Assembly: GCA_963969395.1 (NCBI GenBank)
Contig: OZ017796.1
Coordinates: 42,522,243 to 42,586,242, forward strand
Length of the DNA: 64,000 nucleotides
Source: Pseudoscleropodium purum
Taxonomy: Eukaryota > Streptophyta > Bryopsida > Hypnales > Brachytheciaceae
Reading direction: 5' to 3'
The notes beneath the pieces are model-generated. The model saw nothing but the letters and a program-made list of their open reading frames with translations, searched no databases and was not told where the DNA came from. Below, in pieces: positions 1 to 11,351 of this stretch (its first letter is position 1; each line of letters opens with the position of its first letter). Position numbers and translations under genes: made by a program.

Positions 1-330
1 AAATAGTAGCTTCAAGGCCTGACAATTTTTGTAACTTTTGAATGCATGGTCAAAAAGTTATTGCATGATATGTGATTTTCTTTGTTTTGTAGGCAGGTTG
101 GGCAGCTCAAAAAACTTCTTTAAAAATTACTTTAAAAAAAAATTAAAATTGGAAATTGGTTCTTTAGGTTTATATAAGAGTGAGAAGCTTTGAATCATTC
201 CATTTTGATTAATGAGATAAAAGTTATGAAGTTTATGATTAATGAAATAAAAGTTATGAGTTTTAGTTTGCAGGTAGATATAGTTTTCAAAGGACTCCAT
301 ACTTATCAAAGGAGCTTCTTTAGAGGTGCG

Positions 331-332
<2 letters not shown>

Positions 333-378
<46 letters not shown>
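333..378. repeat. (CT)n microsatellite, about 23 units
   Basis: An uninterrupted dinucleotide run. Apparent ORFs across it (Ser-Leu or Arg-Glu repeats) are artefacts. Confidence 0.95.
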
Positions 379-380
<2 letters not shown>

Positions 381-522
381 ATTGTTTGTTTTCTTTCTTT
401 GGTGGTAGTTTTAGGCTTTGGCTATCTATTTCCATTCTTTGTATTCTTTTCTAATCAAGGTCATACCACTTTTTTATATTTGTAAAATAAGCTAAAATGC
501 CCTATGGTCATGCAAAGAAAGG

Positions 523-945
523 ATGGAAATGACACCCACAAGTGTGTGTAATTTGTTTCTTTGTAGATAGATTTAGAACCACATGTATATTGTTGGTGCA
601 AGGAGATAGATGAAAATGACATCCACATGCATGTAATTTGTTTCTTTGTGGATAAGTTTAGAACCGTGTGCATGTTGTTGGCACAAGAAAACGGATGAAA
701 ATGACCCCCACAACTATGTAATTTGTTTCTTTGTGGATAGATTTAAAACCATGTGCATGTTACTGGCGCAAAGACAGACAAAAAACACACCCACAACGGT
801 GTAATTTGTTTCTTTGTAGATAGGTTTAGAGCCATGTGCATGTTGTTGGCACAAGGAGACGAACAAAAATGACACTCATGAGCATGTAATTTGTTTCATC
901 GTAGACAACTTGAGAGGTATGTACATGTTGACGTCAAAAGATAGA
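523..945. repeat. ~85-bp tandem repeat, five units
   Basis: Units begin near 523, 611, 695, 778 and 864, each with the phrases AAATGACACCCACAAG and TAATTTGTTTCTTTGT. Units are diverged by substitutions and small indels. Single diverged copies of the same unit recur near 4,165, 4,260 and 5,030. Confidence 0.75.
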
Positions 946-974
946 AGGATAAGGAGCTTTGTAAGTTTTGATTT

Positions 975-1275
975 CTTTTTTGTTGTGAATTCTATCCACA
1001 CTGAGCTTTGCAGGGTTTTGATTGTTGTACTTGTTGTGAATTCTATCTACATTGACCTCTCTAGGGTTTAATTATTGTACTTGCATATTGTAAATTCTAT
1101 CCCCACTAACTTCTATACATTTTTGATTGTTTTTTTGGTGAGTGTGAATTCTATCTACACCAACTTGTGTAAGGTTTGATTGTTGTATTTGTTGTAAATT
1201 CTATCTCCACTAACCTCTATAGGTTTTTGATTGCTTTATATGTTGTGAATTCTATCCATATTGATTTTATAAGAC
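975..1275. repeat. ~52-bp tandem repeat, six units
   Basis: The phrase GTGAATTCTATCCACAC or a variant recurs at about 986, 1037, 1089, 1144, 1194 and 1246. The array directly follows the 85-bp array, and partial copies follow the 85-bp unit again near 4,380-4,500, so the two travel together. Confidence 0.7.
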
Positions 1276-1339
1276 TTTAATTGCTTTCCTAACTATGAAT
1301 TTTGTGTACATGTATATAATAGAGTATACATCACCTAAC

Positions 1340-2260
1340 TATTTGTAAATCACTATAGTCTTTCACTATTTAGATTGTGGAAATTATAATTAATTTGCAT
1401 GAATTTACAAGTTTGAAATTGTTTGAACTCTAGACAACTAAACCAAAACCATAAATTAGGGAGTTTTTCATTAAATTGTGCTAGAAACTTTGGAAGGTTA
1501 GAAGTGAAATAATAGAAGATACAATTAGGTGAAAGTTTTAAGGAAAAATAGGGATTTAAAACTAAAAAGACATTAAGTAAGATTTGGTAGATCAACCAAA
1601 TTAAACTATCAGTAAAACTATGAAAAAATGAAAACCAAAATGAAAATAAATTAATACAAGTAGAAAATGAAATTAGAATGAAATTGCAATCCAAAAAATA
1701 TAAGATATAAAAAGAATTAAAAAAAAAAAAGACTAAAAAAAAAAATGAACATTAAAGTTAATTTAATTTAAAATAATAATAATATTAATTGAAACACAAA
1801 AATTTAGTTAAACTAAAAATATAACTAAAATATTAGGTAATGAGTAAAACACTAAAATAGTGTTTGAGACACTAAAATAGTAATTCTATAGTAATTTAGA
1901 GTGTTTGGCACTAAATTAGTGTAGTCTACACTAAAATAGAGCATGTACAATAATTTAGCATGCTTTGTACTAATTTGGTGTGTTTAGCACTAATTTAGTA
2001 AATTAAAAGCAAATGAAAGTAGGATGAAAATAGTTAGAGAAAATTAGTCCATTTTGAAATTTCATATATGCAAAATTAGTGTTTAGAGTGCTTTTTCTTT
2101 CAAATTTTCTCTCAATTTTTGTGCATGTGTGCTTGGAGAAGAAACTTTAAGCATGAATTGTTAGGGATTAGAAAAGGGGACCATATTGGACAATTTGTCA
2201 AGTAGTTTTTAATCATTTGATGGAAAAAATGGATAAAAAATGGAGGTTTTTTATATTAAA
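1340..2260. other. AT-rich stretch with short degenerate GCACTAAATTAGT repeats
   Basis: No gene is seen. Between ~1,855 and 2,000 a phrase of the form GTTTGGCACTAAATTAGT recurs four or five times with changes. The rest is A/T-rich unique-looking DNA. Confidence 0.4.
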
Positions 2261-3195
2261 TTAACCCCTATATTTCCATTGTCCCCTCGGAGGACAAATC
2301 AGATTTTGGGTAGGTTCGTGTGATCTCAATTTTTGGTGAATTGTTTTGAAACTTTCCCGTAAGATAGAAAAACCGATTATCTACGTGGGAATAGAACTTT
2401 TATTTCAATTGGTGCTAGGAGCAAAAGTTATACCATAAAAAGCTTGAAATTGAACTTGGCGGTCAACACAAAAAAAATTGCAAAAAATCAAAAAAAATTT
2501 TAATTTTTTTTTCCCTTGAAATTTTTTCTTTCTATCTACATGTGAAGCTTTGATTCGTTCTATTTGGACTAATTATGAGAAAGTTAAAGACAATTTTGTT
2601 TTTCGGACAATTTCAACATCTTCTTGAAAAAATAACTTGTAGGGTTCATTTTTGAATGCAATTTTCACAATTTTCCATAAATTTTTTTGAGAATGTTGTA
2701 TTCAATTGCTAAAAAAATCTCACCATTGGGATTATTGTCTTTCAATCCCATCTTGGAATTATTAACAATTTAGTTTTTTTCCAATCTTGGACCTACTTTT
2801 ACTTAGCATTTTTTTAAAGTATGAAAATCAAGTGTTTTTTTTTGTTTTTTTTTTTTAAATTCCTAGACTTTCAACTCAATTCTTCAACATAAAAAAATTT
2901 AAATTCAAAGTTTGTGGTGCAAAAACAATTCACAATTGGCGATCAAAGTCATCTGAAATTGCAGGCCAGTGTTCAAAGGTTTTTTTTTTCAACTTTGAAT
3001 ACTTATATCTTCCAATCTATACGGTCAAACTTCATGAAATTTTTCCCATGTGAGCTAAGACAAGTAAAGTATAGGACCCTATGGTTAGATTCTAAAAAAA
3101 TGATTTTTTTTTTTGTATTCTTGGATGAACGCAACAAAAATGACAATTTTAAGTGGTTTTTGACAGAAAAATGGCCTTGGGAATTTAGGGGTTAA
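2261..3195 (+). mobile_element. TTAA-flanked MITE-like element, copy 1 (935 bp)
   Basis: The block starts TTAACCCCTATATTTCC and ends, on the minus strand, TTAACCCCTAAATTCCC, giving a terminal inverted repeat of about 13-15 bp with TTAA at each edge. It matches copy 4 (45.5 kb, inverted) near the left end and copies 2-4 at the other end. Nothing inside codes for a transposase. TTAA targets and CCCTA-type ends are the hallmark of piggyBac elements; a PIF/Harbinger origin (TAA target) remains possible. Confidence 0.6.
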
Positions 3196-4135
3196 AAATT
3201 GAATTGGAATATTGGAAGAAAAGTAGGGTTTTTGAGATTAGATAGATTGCCAATTTTCACAGGCAATTACAAAAGATTGGTAAAGTGGATGGGGCTAAAA
3301 TTTGCAGAAAGTGTATCTCAGAGGGTTAGCTTCCAAAAAAGCTATGATTTACCTAATTTGGGGCAAGGATGAAGTTGAAGCAATCCTTATTCTAGAAGAG
3401 GTCAACTACGAAATCATTGAAGACTACCAACTTCAACAAACAATTGCATTAGAAGAGATTAGCTTCTCTAGAGGGCTATGGGTTCCTCAAGATTCCCAGA
3501 CTATGAAAACTCACAGTAGCAGCTATTTGATGTGGCACAACAATTGCCACATTATATTTCAATTTTTTTTAAAATAAAATTCATTTTTTCATTTTTTCAT
3601 TTTAAAAATAAAATTATTATTTTTTTAAATTCTGACAACAACCGCACATTAACTACTAGGAGAACAATGCCAAGAATGGGCCTAAAACAACCCTCCTAGC
3701 CCTCCCCCTAAATCTTCTAATGCAAAAGATTATAAAGGCGGATGGAGTTGAAACTTAGACAAATGGTGTGCCTTAACTACTAAATATTTTGTACTCTGTT
3801 TTTACCAAAAATAGTCCAAATTGTTATTTGTAGTATAAGTTTAAAATTTTGAAAATCAGTTTTAAAATCAAATTTTGATTTTAAAAATAGTATGAGCAAA
3901 AAATTGAAGAAAATGAAAAAGAAAATTCCACTCATTACTCATTTTTGGGATCCTCAACTCTTCATATTGCAATCAATGTTTGAATTTTCATTCTCCACAA
4001 AATGAATGTGAATTTTGGCTACACTACAATATACCTTTATGTATAATATTTTCATGCATGAATTCAAGCAAGTTTGTTGGTGCAATTGAATGTATTTGCT
4101 AAGGAATGTACATGCACTAAGGAATTACTCTAACA
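3196..4135. other. AT-rich intergenic DNA
   Basis: I see no gene, RNA or clear repeat here. The short open frame at 3,302-3,577 has no start context, no homologous-looking motif and ends in poly-T/A. Confidence 0.35.
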
Positions 4136-4139
4136 CGCC

Positions 4140-5190
4140 CAAAGCATGCCCCATGCTCATACAAGGTAAAGGACAAAAATGACACCCACAAGCCTCTAAT
4201 TTGTTTCTTTGTGGATAGAATTAGAGCCATGTGCATGCTACTAGGGCAAGAGGTCCAAGGAAAATGACTCCCACAAGCCTCCAACTTGTTTTTTTTGTGG
4301 ACAAGTTTAGAGGTGTGTACATGTCCATGACAAAAGAGAGAACAACAATGACCTTTACAAGTCTTTGATTGCTTTAGTAGTTGTAAATTCTATCTACATT
4401 GACCTCTAGAAATGTTGGATTGCATAGCTGCTATGAATTTTATCCCCACTAACCATTGTAAGTCTATGATCACTTTAACAACTGTGAATTCTATCCACAC
4501 ACATGTAGTAGAATGTACAACACCTATTTTTGTAGGTTGGGCCTACTACTCTAGTTCACCTAATTTTCATATTTGAAATCTTGAATTACCATATTTCCAT
4601 CATCCAACATATTATAGACTTTGCATGTTTGTTCCTTAAATAACTCCTAAATTTCCTAAAGTATCATCCTCGCTTTGCTTCTACTTTTGTAGTTCACATA
4701 TGTATCAACAAAGTGCACATTATAAAAATTCTCATTATACTACTTTGTATTGAGATATTTTGGTTTCAAGGCAGAGGGATCATGTTCAAGCACCCACAAA
4801 TAAGTTCTTTTTGAAACTAAGAATTGTCACATTGAAGATGAATGTCCATGTCCAATGTTCACATCTTTATGTTTCCTTGGCCAATTGTTTGTTTTTTTCC
4901 TTTGGTGGTAGTCTGGGGCTTTGGGGGTCTATTCCCCTCATTTGTATTATTTTCTAAAAGATGAAATGCAAATTTTTCACATCTACAATACATCCAAGGC
5001 ATGCCCCATGGTCACACAAGGAAAAGTATGAAAATGACACCCATAAGCCTCCAATTTGTTTCTTTGTGGACATATTTAGAGGGGTGTACATGCCCATGAC
5101 AAAAGATAGAATGACCTTTGTAAGTCTTTGATTGCAATATTAGTTGTAAATTTTGTCCACACATATATAGTGGAGTATACAATTGATACT
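4140..5190. repeat. Second copy of the dispersed repeat family seen at 0.4-1.3 kb
   Basis: At 4,140-4,520 and 4,980-5,180, units of the 85-bp and 52-bp types recur. At 4,775-4,960 a block with TTGGCCAATTGTTTG and GGTGGTAGT, ending in TTTGTATTATTTTCTAA, matches 380-460 and 6,440-6,535. The order suggests one composite element present several times in the window. Confidence 0.55.
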
Positions 5191-5217
5191 CCTATGAATG
5201 TAACCTAACAATCAAAC

Positions 5218-6147
5218 TTAACCCCCAAAGGATGAAGCTACGTTTTTTTAGCAACATAGCAATTGCGGATAGCTCACTACAAATGGAGTTTTTATTTATT
5301 TTTGCTGAAATTTTCACAAAATACAAGGATGAGATTTATTTTTAAGGCTCAAAAAATTTCATAAATTTTGATAACAAGGTTGAAAAGATTGTATAATAGA
5401 TAGTTTCTTTTACTAGGTGGACAATTTGGATAGATTTCAAAAATTACTTTTTTCAAAAATTAAAATTGTGAAATTATTCTTTTAGATTTATGTATACATA
5501 GAAAGCTTTTAATCATTCTGTTTTTTTTTATCAATGAGATGAAAGTTATGAAGGGTTTTAATTTGTAGGTAGTTATGGATTCTCTGTTCTAATATAAACT
5601 ATCGAGTTGTTTATTTAAATCTATTTTCAATATTAAAAAATAAAATACAAACCATAGGATGTAGATTGCTTATTACAACATTGCAACCGTTGGGATTGGA
5701 ATTTTTCAATTCCATAACTAAACTATTAACAATTGAGTATTTTGATTCATCCTTACTTCTTTCTATTTACTATTTCTTTCATACATGTACAATTCCCAAT
5801 GATTTGAATTTTTTCAAGCATGTAGCCAACTTGATTTGAATAATGAATCCAAAGAGTTGCAACCATTTTGGACAATTTTCATATAAATGTGACCTTGTAA
5901 AATGCAAGTGGCCCAGTTTTTCTTTTGGCCACAAAAAGGCTTTTTGTCAATTCAAATGCTACTATCTTGCAATCTATATGGTGAAAAATTTTGAATTTTT
6001 TTTATATCTTCTCAAATCATCTTACTACAAGATCTTGTGATTGGATGTATCCAAATATGTTTTTTTTAAAATTTTGATACTTGGCCTAAAAATAACAATT
6101 TTGGAGTGTTTTAGGTGAAAATGTAGTCAAGGAACTTTAGGGGTTAA
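5218..6147 (+). mobile_element. TTAA-flanked MITE-like element, copy 2 (930 bp)
   Basis: The left end is TTAACCCCCAAAGG and the right end, on the minus strand, is TTAACCCCTAAAGTTCC. The right-end ~60 bp is closely similar to the left end of copy 3 (30.2 kb), and the left end to the right end of copy 3, so the two are inverted relative to each other. A short open stretch inside (5843-6040) is also shared with copy 3 as decayed sequence, but it has no recognisable domain. Confidence 0.65.
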
Positions 6148-6159
6148 GTAATTCTAGTG

Positions 6160-6545
6160 CAATAAATATTGATTACCATATTACCATCATCTAACATGTA
6201 TAGAATTCTCCTAGTTTTCTTAAAACAATTTTCAAATTTTCAAAATATTACTCTAACTTAGCCTCTACTTTTGTAGTTCACAAATGGATCAATATAGTGC
6301 ACGTAACAAAAAAAGCTCATTATACTACTTTGCATTTTCATGTTTTGGCTTCAAAGCTTGGGGGCCATCTCCAAGCACCCACAAATTGGTTCCTCTTGCA
6401 AAAGAAAATGTCATATCATGAACCAATATCCACATCATTGTGTCAGTTTTTTGGCCAATTGCTTGTTTTCTTCCTTTAGTGGTAGTTTGGAGCTTGAGAG
6501 GTCTATTCCCATTCTTTGTATTATTATCTAAATTAGGCATTCATT
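6160..6545. repeat. Third copy of the dispersed repeat family (partial)
   Basis: Similar over most of its length to 4,560-4,960: shared blocks include CTACTTTTGTAGTTCACA, TCATTATACTACTTTG, CAAGCACCCACAAAT and the final TTTGTATTATTATCTAA. No coding potential. Confidence 0.55.
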
Positions 6546-6699
6546 AAGTTGGCTTTCTACTTTGGTGAGAGAATGGAAGAATACAAATCTCATGATTTTT
6601 CCTTGTATTGACTAATTAAACTAGTAGAGTACAAGAAATTGTTACAAATTAATTTTAGAATTCTTAAAGTCTTTGACTGTAAGGCTAGCAGAATGCAAA

Positions 6700-6965
6700 G
6701 AGGTGTATTATGGTATATTCTTCATATTGATTGTTTAGGATGCCAGAGTACAAGGAAGTGTATCATGATTTGTCCTTATATTGACTATTGGGTTGTCAAA
6801 ATACAAAAAAACATTACAATTTGCCCTTGTGTTGACTGTTGGGTTGTAGAGTCTTTGATTTGATTGTTGGGTTGTCAAAAGACAAGGAAACATCACAATT
6901 TGTCCTTGAGTTGATTGTTGGGCTTTCAAAATAACATCAATTTGTCTTTATATTGATTGATGGAC
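6700..6965. repeat. Degenerate tandem repeat with ACAATTTGTCC motif
   Basis: Units of roughly 50-75 bp share the phrases ATTGTTGGGTTGTCAAAA and CACAATTTGTCCTTG. The clearest ACAATTTG-bearing units begin near 6813, 6887 and 6933, with weaker ones upstream. The shared ACAATTTGTC core links this block to the field that starts at 7.59 kb. No coding potential is convincing. Confidence 0.5.
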
Positions 6966-7591
6966 TATTAGTATTGTTGAGAGTACTAAGGCATGAAAGC
7001 TATAGGTTTGTAACAATCAGGGCTTTTTTGTTCAATTTTTGAAAATAGACGAAAAGGCGTTTTCATTTCTCTAAGAGTGCTACAATGGTGGCATGATAGA
7101 AAAGTATACAGTTTGTTTGAGGCAATAGGGTTCCCTTGGCCAAAAAAACACTTGGTAAATTTATTTTAATTTTCAAATTTTTTTAGGCAATCACTTGCCA
7201 TTGTAGAAGTTATTAGAGATGAATTTGGCAATAACAATTCAGCAAAATGGCAAAAACTTCTACATGAATTCCCGTTATATGGCAATATGCTATATGCATT
7301 GGTAGATATGCTGTGATCTAGATTTCGCCATCTCACAAAACCCAGGGAAATAGTATAGAGGTTCTTAAAATCTTGGGAATGGTCGAATAGTGTAACGTAT
7401 TGTAGCTAAAGTCACTTGTTTTCTAGAATAAAAAGGTATTTAATATGAATTATCAGACAATTCTTAATAAAAAATTTATCTTATACACTCTTATACCCAA
7501 AGGAATAATTTGTTGGCCAGTCCATTAAATAATGCTATTGGACGCATGATTGTTGTCTCGGTCCTGCGTAGTATTCTAGGGGTATTTCAAA
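6966..7591. other. AT-rich intergenic DNA
   Basis: Nothing recognisable: no ORF with motifs, no array, no RNA gene. Confidence 0.35.
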
Positions 7592-7637
7592 GACAATTTG
7601 TCATGCATGATCTAGACTCTTAAGTGCAACAATTCGC

Positions 7638-7638
<1 letters not shown>

Positions 7639-7685
<47 letters not shown>
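7639..7685. repeat. (TA)n microsatellite
   Basis: A run of alternating T and A of about 45 bp at the left edge of the quasi-palindrome field. Confidence 0.9.
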
Positions 7686-7686
<1 letters not shown>

Positions 7687-8861
7687 GTTCTTTAATTACC
7701 ATGAAGTTTTTTTTACCATAACAATTTGTCCAGTCACTACTTAGCTAGCCAAATTACTAATTTTATATGAGTATCTAAACAGTCCCAGTCCTCTACAACA
7801 AATTGTCCCTATACTAATGCAGGGGGAATGAGTGTATAATGCAATTTCAGCTTCCAGCTTCTCTACACATTATCACAACTTGTCAAAACCAAACAATTCA
7901 TCTCTGACTAATTTCCATGAGATTACTGGTCCATAGTTGTCCTTTATTCCACAGTCAAGGCAAATTGTCTACAATGTCAGATTTCGATCAAACAAATTGT
8001 CACTACCCTACTCAGCTTCTTGCAGCTTTTGGCAATTAGTTTATCAACAGGCTATAAATTTCAATTTATATTATTTTATTAATTTACAATATCAACATTC
8101 ATATCAATTTGTATAATTTTTCTACATACTTCAAAAAGACAGTTCATGTTCAATTCAATAGTTCATTTATTCATAATAATTTTAATTTCCATTCCTATTC
8201 CAACAACAATTTAATTTTATCGACAATTCGTCAAAGATAAAATTATTTCGCATCAAAACAAACATTCAACAATTTGTTTCACATTGACATATTACATTAT
8301 CAAAACAGTTTTGGATAAATTATTCAATTACATTGTATCATACAAATTGTCGTTTAGGAATTTTTAAATTCAGAATTCATAATCAGAAATATAATAATTA
8401 TTAATTAAAGTGATTCTTAATTTCCTCACTCCAGTAATTATAATAAATTAATTAAAATCATTCTACTGATTTCAATTAACAAACAAATTGATCACTGCAT
8501 ATTCAATCAATATATAGACAATTTGTCGGAATCTACATTACCAAACAGAAGACTCGATGAACAAGTTGCCTCTTATTCGATCTGGATTGCCGCTCCATTC
8601 ACTTGCCATCGCTGTTGCCTCCGAATAAATTGTCTTGTGATTCTTTCTTTGTCCGCATCATTGTGAATTCACTCACATATTCGCTCAGACAAATTGTTCT
8701 CTAAATTCTCACTGGAATATCGGTATGAAGACTTAGATCCACTCACTGAGAATTCACTCAACAAGTTGACAAATTGTTTTAAGATCACACATACCAGAAA
8801 CACAGTTTATCCCCACCGCTACTATTGAGCCTCAAACAATTTGTCTAAAACAACTCAATCA

Positions 8862-9077
8862 TTCCAATCACTGGAAACAGATTAACTCACAATTACAATT
8901 ACACCATTCATTCACAAGTTCACAATCAAGAAATCCAATCACTGGATACAAATTTTACACAACAATGTAATGCCCAATTCAAACTCTCACAAAGTAGTCC
9001 ACTTGGACTTTCCTTCCAACAACAAATTGTCTAACTCAAAATTCACAATCTCCACAACAATATTCCAATCACTGGAA
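8862..9077. repeat. Three copies of a second dyad motif (TTCCA-N5-TGGAA type)
   Basis: A 15-bp inverted motif with the same centre (ATCAC) is found at 8862-8876, 8933-8947 and 9063-9077. The first and third have arms TTCCA/TGGAA. The middle one has ATCCA/TGGAT, so both arms changed together and the symmetry is kept. It lies inside the quasi-palindrome field. Confidence 0.55.
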
Positions 9078-9382
9078 ATACAAGAGACTCAAGTGAATGA
9101 GCACAAAGACAAATTTTTACAAAATTATATTAACAAAGCACATCCTGTATTGAAACAGACAAATTGTTTATAAAAGTACGCTACTGAAGACCGAGAGAGT
9201 AGAGGCAAAGAAAGACAAATTGTCTTAGGCTATACTGTCTCAAGCGATACCAAACCACAAATTGGAATCGCTGCCAAGACAAATTGTCCTACTTCATATC
9301 TTACCTATTTACATCCTTCAAAATCTAAAGTCAATTTGTCTATTTTTTTCTACATAATGTGAAATTGTACTTACAAATTGTC

Positions 9383-10198
9383 TCTGTTTACACTATAAAA
9401 GGCAAATTGACTGAAAAAACAAAAAATTGCAAGACTACATATGCTGAATGCATTACTATATGTAAAAGTAATTTGATGAGCAATTGGAAATTGTATTTTT
9501 TTTTTAAACTACAAATTCAACGTACACATAAGAATTTCAAACATTCAAAGTTTAGGGAAAGTATTCATATCTTCCTATTATACCTTAAAAAATACAATGC
9601 AAGTCCTTGAAAGTCCCACACTTTAGAATGCATTGAACTACTTCCTCTGCAATTCTTAATTTTTTTGTACTTTTGAAATCTTAAACATGGATTTGCACCC
9701 ATCCAAAACCCCTCCGACATCCAAGTAAGTCAAGTGAACTAAAATGAAATAAAAAAATACAAATTCAAGTTACAAATCCTTCACTTGCACCCATCCAAAC
9801 ACCCTTCTAATGGCAAAGTTAAGGAATCCACAAACAAATGCATTGTACAGAAGGACAAAAGAGAGCACAATCAGTACATGATCACTAAGTTGGAAAATGC
9901 ATGTAATAATTCCAAAACAATTTAGGGTATCATTCAAAGTCGCAAAAGAACATATATATAAACCCTCTTGTGATCTATGATTGCCCAAACACCATGCATT
10001 GGATGTCATAGATTGGCTACCAAGATTGGAGGAAAAAACAACCTCACTACATAGTGCTACAATACTATACTACCTACCAAAGACTAGTGCTTGAAAACTA
10101 CTCTGCAAACTTACACTACTTCGCTAAGTGCTTGCCAAGTATTTCCCTGGACCCCTTGCTACAAACCACTCATCAAAAACGGCTTGGTAAGGAAAATT
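9383..10198. other. AT-rich DNA between the motif field and the hAT relic
   Basis: No supported gene. A phrase GCACCCATCCAAA occurs twice (about 9,699 and 9,788). If the hAT element extends to the motif field, this is its 3' non-coding part. Confidence 0.35.
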
Positions 10199-11351
10199 CT
10201 ATAACGTGAATATGTGTTGGGAATACATTCCGATGACAAGTTGTATGTGCTCTTCAAGGTTATTGCGGAGTTTGGACTTCAAGAGCCCCACGCTAGAAAA
10301 TGTATGCTCGTCTTTTACATGAACAACTGCCATTTGGGCCAATTTCAGAAACTCTCCCAAATTTTGTGTCAAATTGTTATTATTGTCAAGAATAGGCCAA
10401 ATTTTTGTGAGAGGATTGATATTGTATGGAAGGGATTGCAAAACAAAAGTTGGATTTCATGCAAGTTTTAAAAAGCCCCCTTTGAGACAAAAGAGCCTCT
10501 TGATCAATTAGCGGTTTCAAGAACATCCTCTTGTCGCCTTCTCCTAGGATCTTCTTGTACCCATAAGTATCTATAATCATGCGGAGGTGCTTGTCAAATA
10601 TTTCATTTGTGTTTGCCTTGCACCAAAATTGTGGATAGAGTAAGTTAAAGGAATTCATGTCATGATGCTCAAAGAATATGTTGTCCAACTCCTAGGTGAA
10701 CATCGTTGCTACTCTTGTGAAGAACAACCAATAACAATAGTGTCACTTACAGTGAGGAAAAGTCTACCACATTAAACTACCATGGAATTCAGAAGCCTTA
10801 ATGCCGTGCAATTGTAATCACTTGTGTCATTGGACTCTATGCTAAGCAATTACATGAACACACATCCAAGAACAAACTCTGATTGTACACAAGCAAAATC
10901 TTGAATGAAAAACAATATAGCTTTACTTACTAGTGCATTTGGTCTTCACTTTCACAAGCAAGCATGACCATAGGTCACGGTCCACTGCACCTCCCTTGTG
11001 CTCAGCGTAGATGTGCTCAACGTAGATGTGTTCAACGTAGATTTGCTCACCGTGACACACAAAAGAAAGAATAGCATAGTTGTCATTGAGATCCATGATC
11101 CACTTGATGTGAATCTACTCATGGCTGAAGTCGAGAAGGTTGTTGAAGCTCCAAAACTCATTTGTACTATAATACGTGGCCTTATCCCCATACATGCGGT
11201 AGAGGGATCCTTGGTAAACCTTTAATGCTGCCATGAAATCACAAATGTATACGTCTCTGTTTTGTGCAAAGTTGACAAGTGTGTCAATGGCCTCTAGTAG
11301 TGGTAACAATGTGCACATTCCAAGCAATGGATATGGATCCAATAAGAACAC
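10199..11351 (-). pseudogene. hAT transposase relic: middle and C-terminal dimerisation region
   Basis: Three separate frames (11,351-11,115, 10,688-10,386, 10,441-10,199) continue the same orientation. The first has LPLLEAIDTLVNFAQNRDVY. The second has LLYPQFWCKANTNEIFDKHL. The last has FLKLAQMAVVHVKDEHTF followed by LKSKLRNNLEEHIQLVIGMY, which resembles the hAT C-terminal dimerisation domain, where an [ED]R.FS-like motif sits before a leucine-rich helix. Frameshifts separate the blocks. Confidence 0.65.

Larger units (their letters stand above)
7592..9382. repeat. Field of ~20 interspersed copies of an 11-bp quasi-palindrome GACAA[A/T]TTGTC
   Basis: Exact copies are at 7592, 8517, 9214 and 9278. 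Copies with one or two differences are at 7720, 7797, 7874, 7959, 7991, 8222, 8341, 8624, 8688, 8768, 8835, 9021, 9158, 9330 and 9372, with a weaker one near 8268. The motif reads nearly the same on both strands, so orientation has no meaning except for the central A/T. Spacing is irregular (about 30-190 bp) and the sequence between copies is not repeated, so this is not an ordinary tandem satellite. A (TA)n run at ~7,639-7,685 lies near its left edge. It lies 0.8 kb beyond the 3' end of the minus-strand hAT relic. Confidence 0.75.

Noticed and set aside
127..435. Frames with long Arg-Glu or Ser-Leu repeats
   Set aside because: They are translations of the (CT)n microsatellite.
9770..10009. 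Minus-strand 79-codon frame with hydrophobic stretches
   Set aside because: It has no family motif and lies downstream of the hAT C-terminus in AT-rich DNA; it is likely chance.
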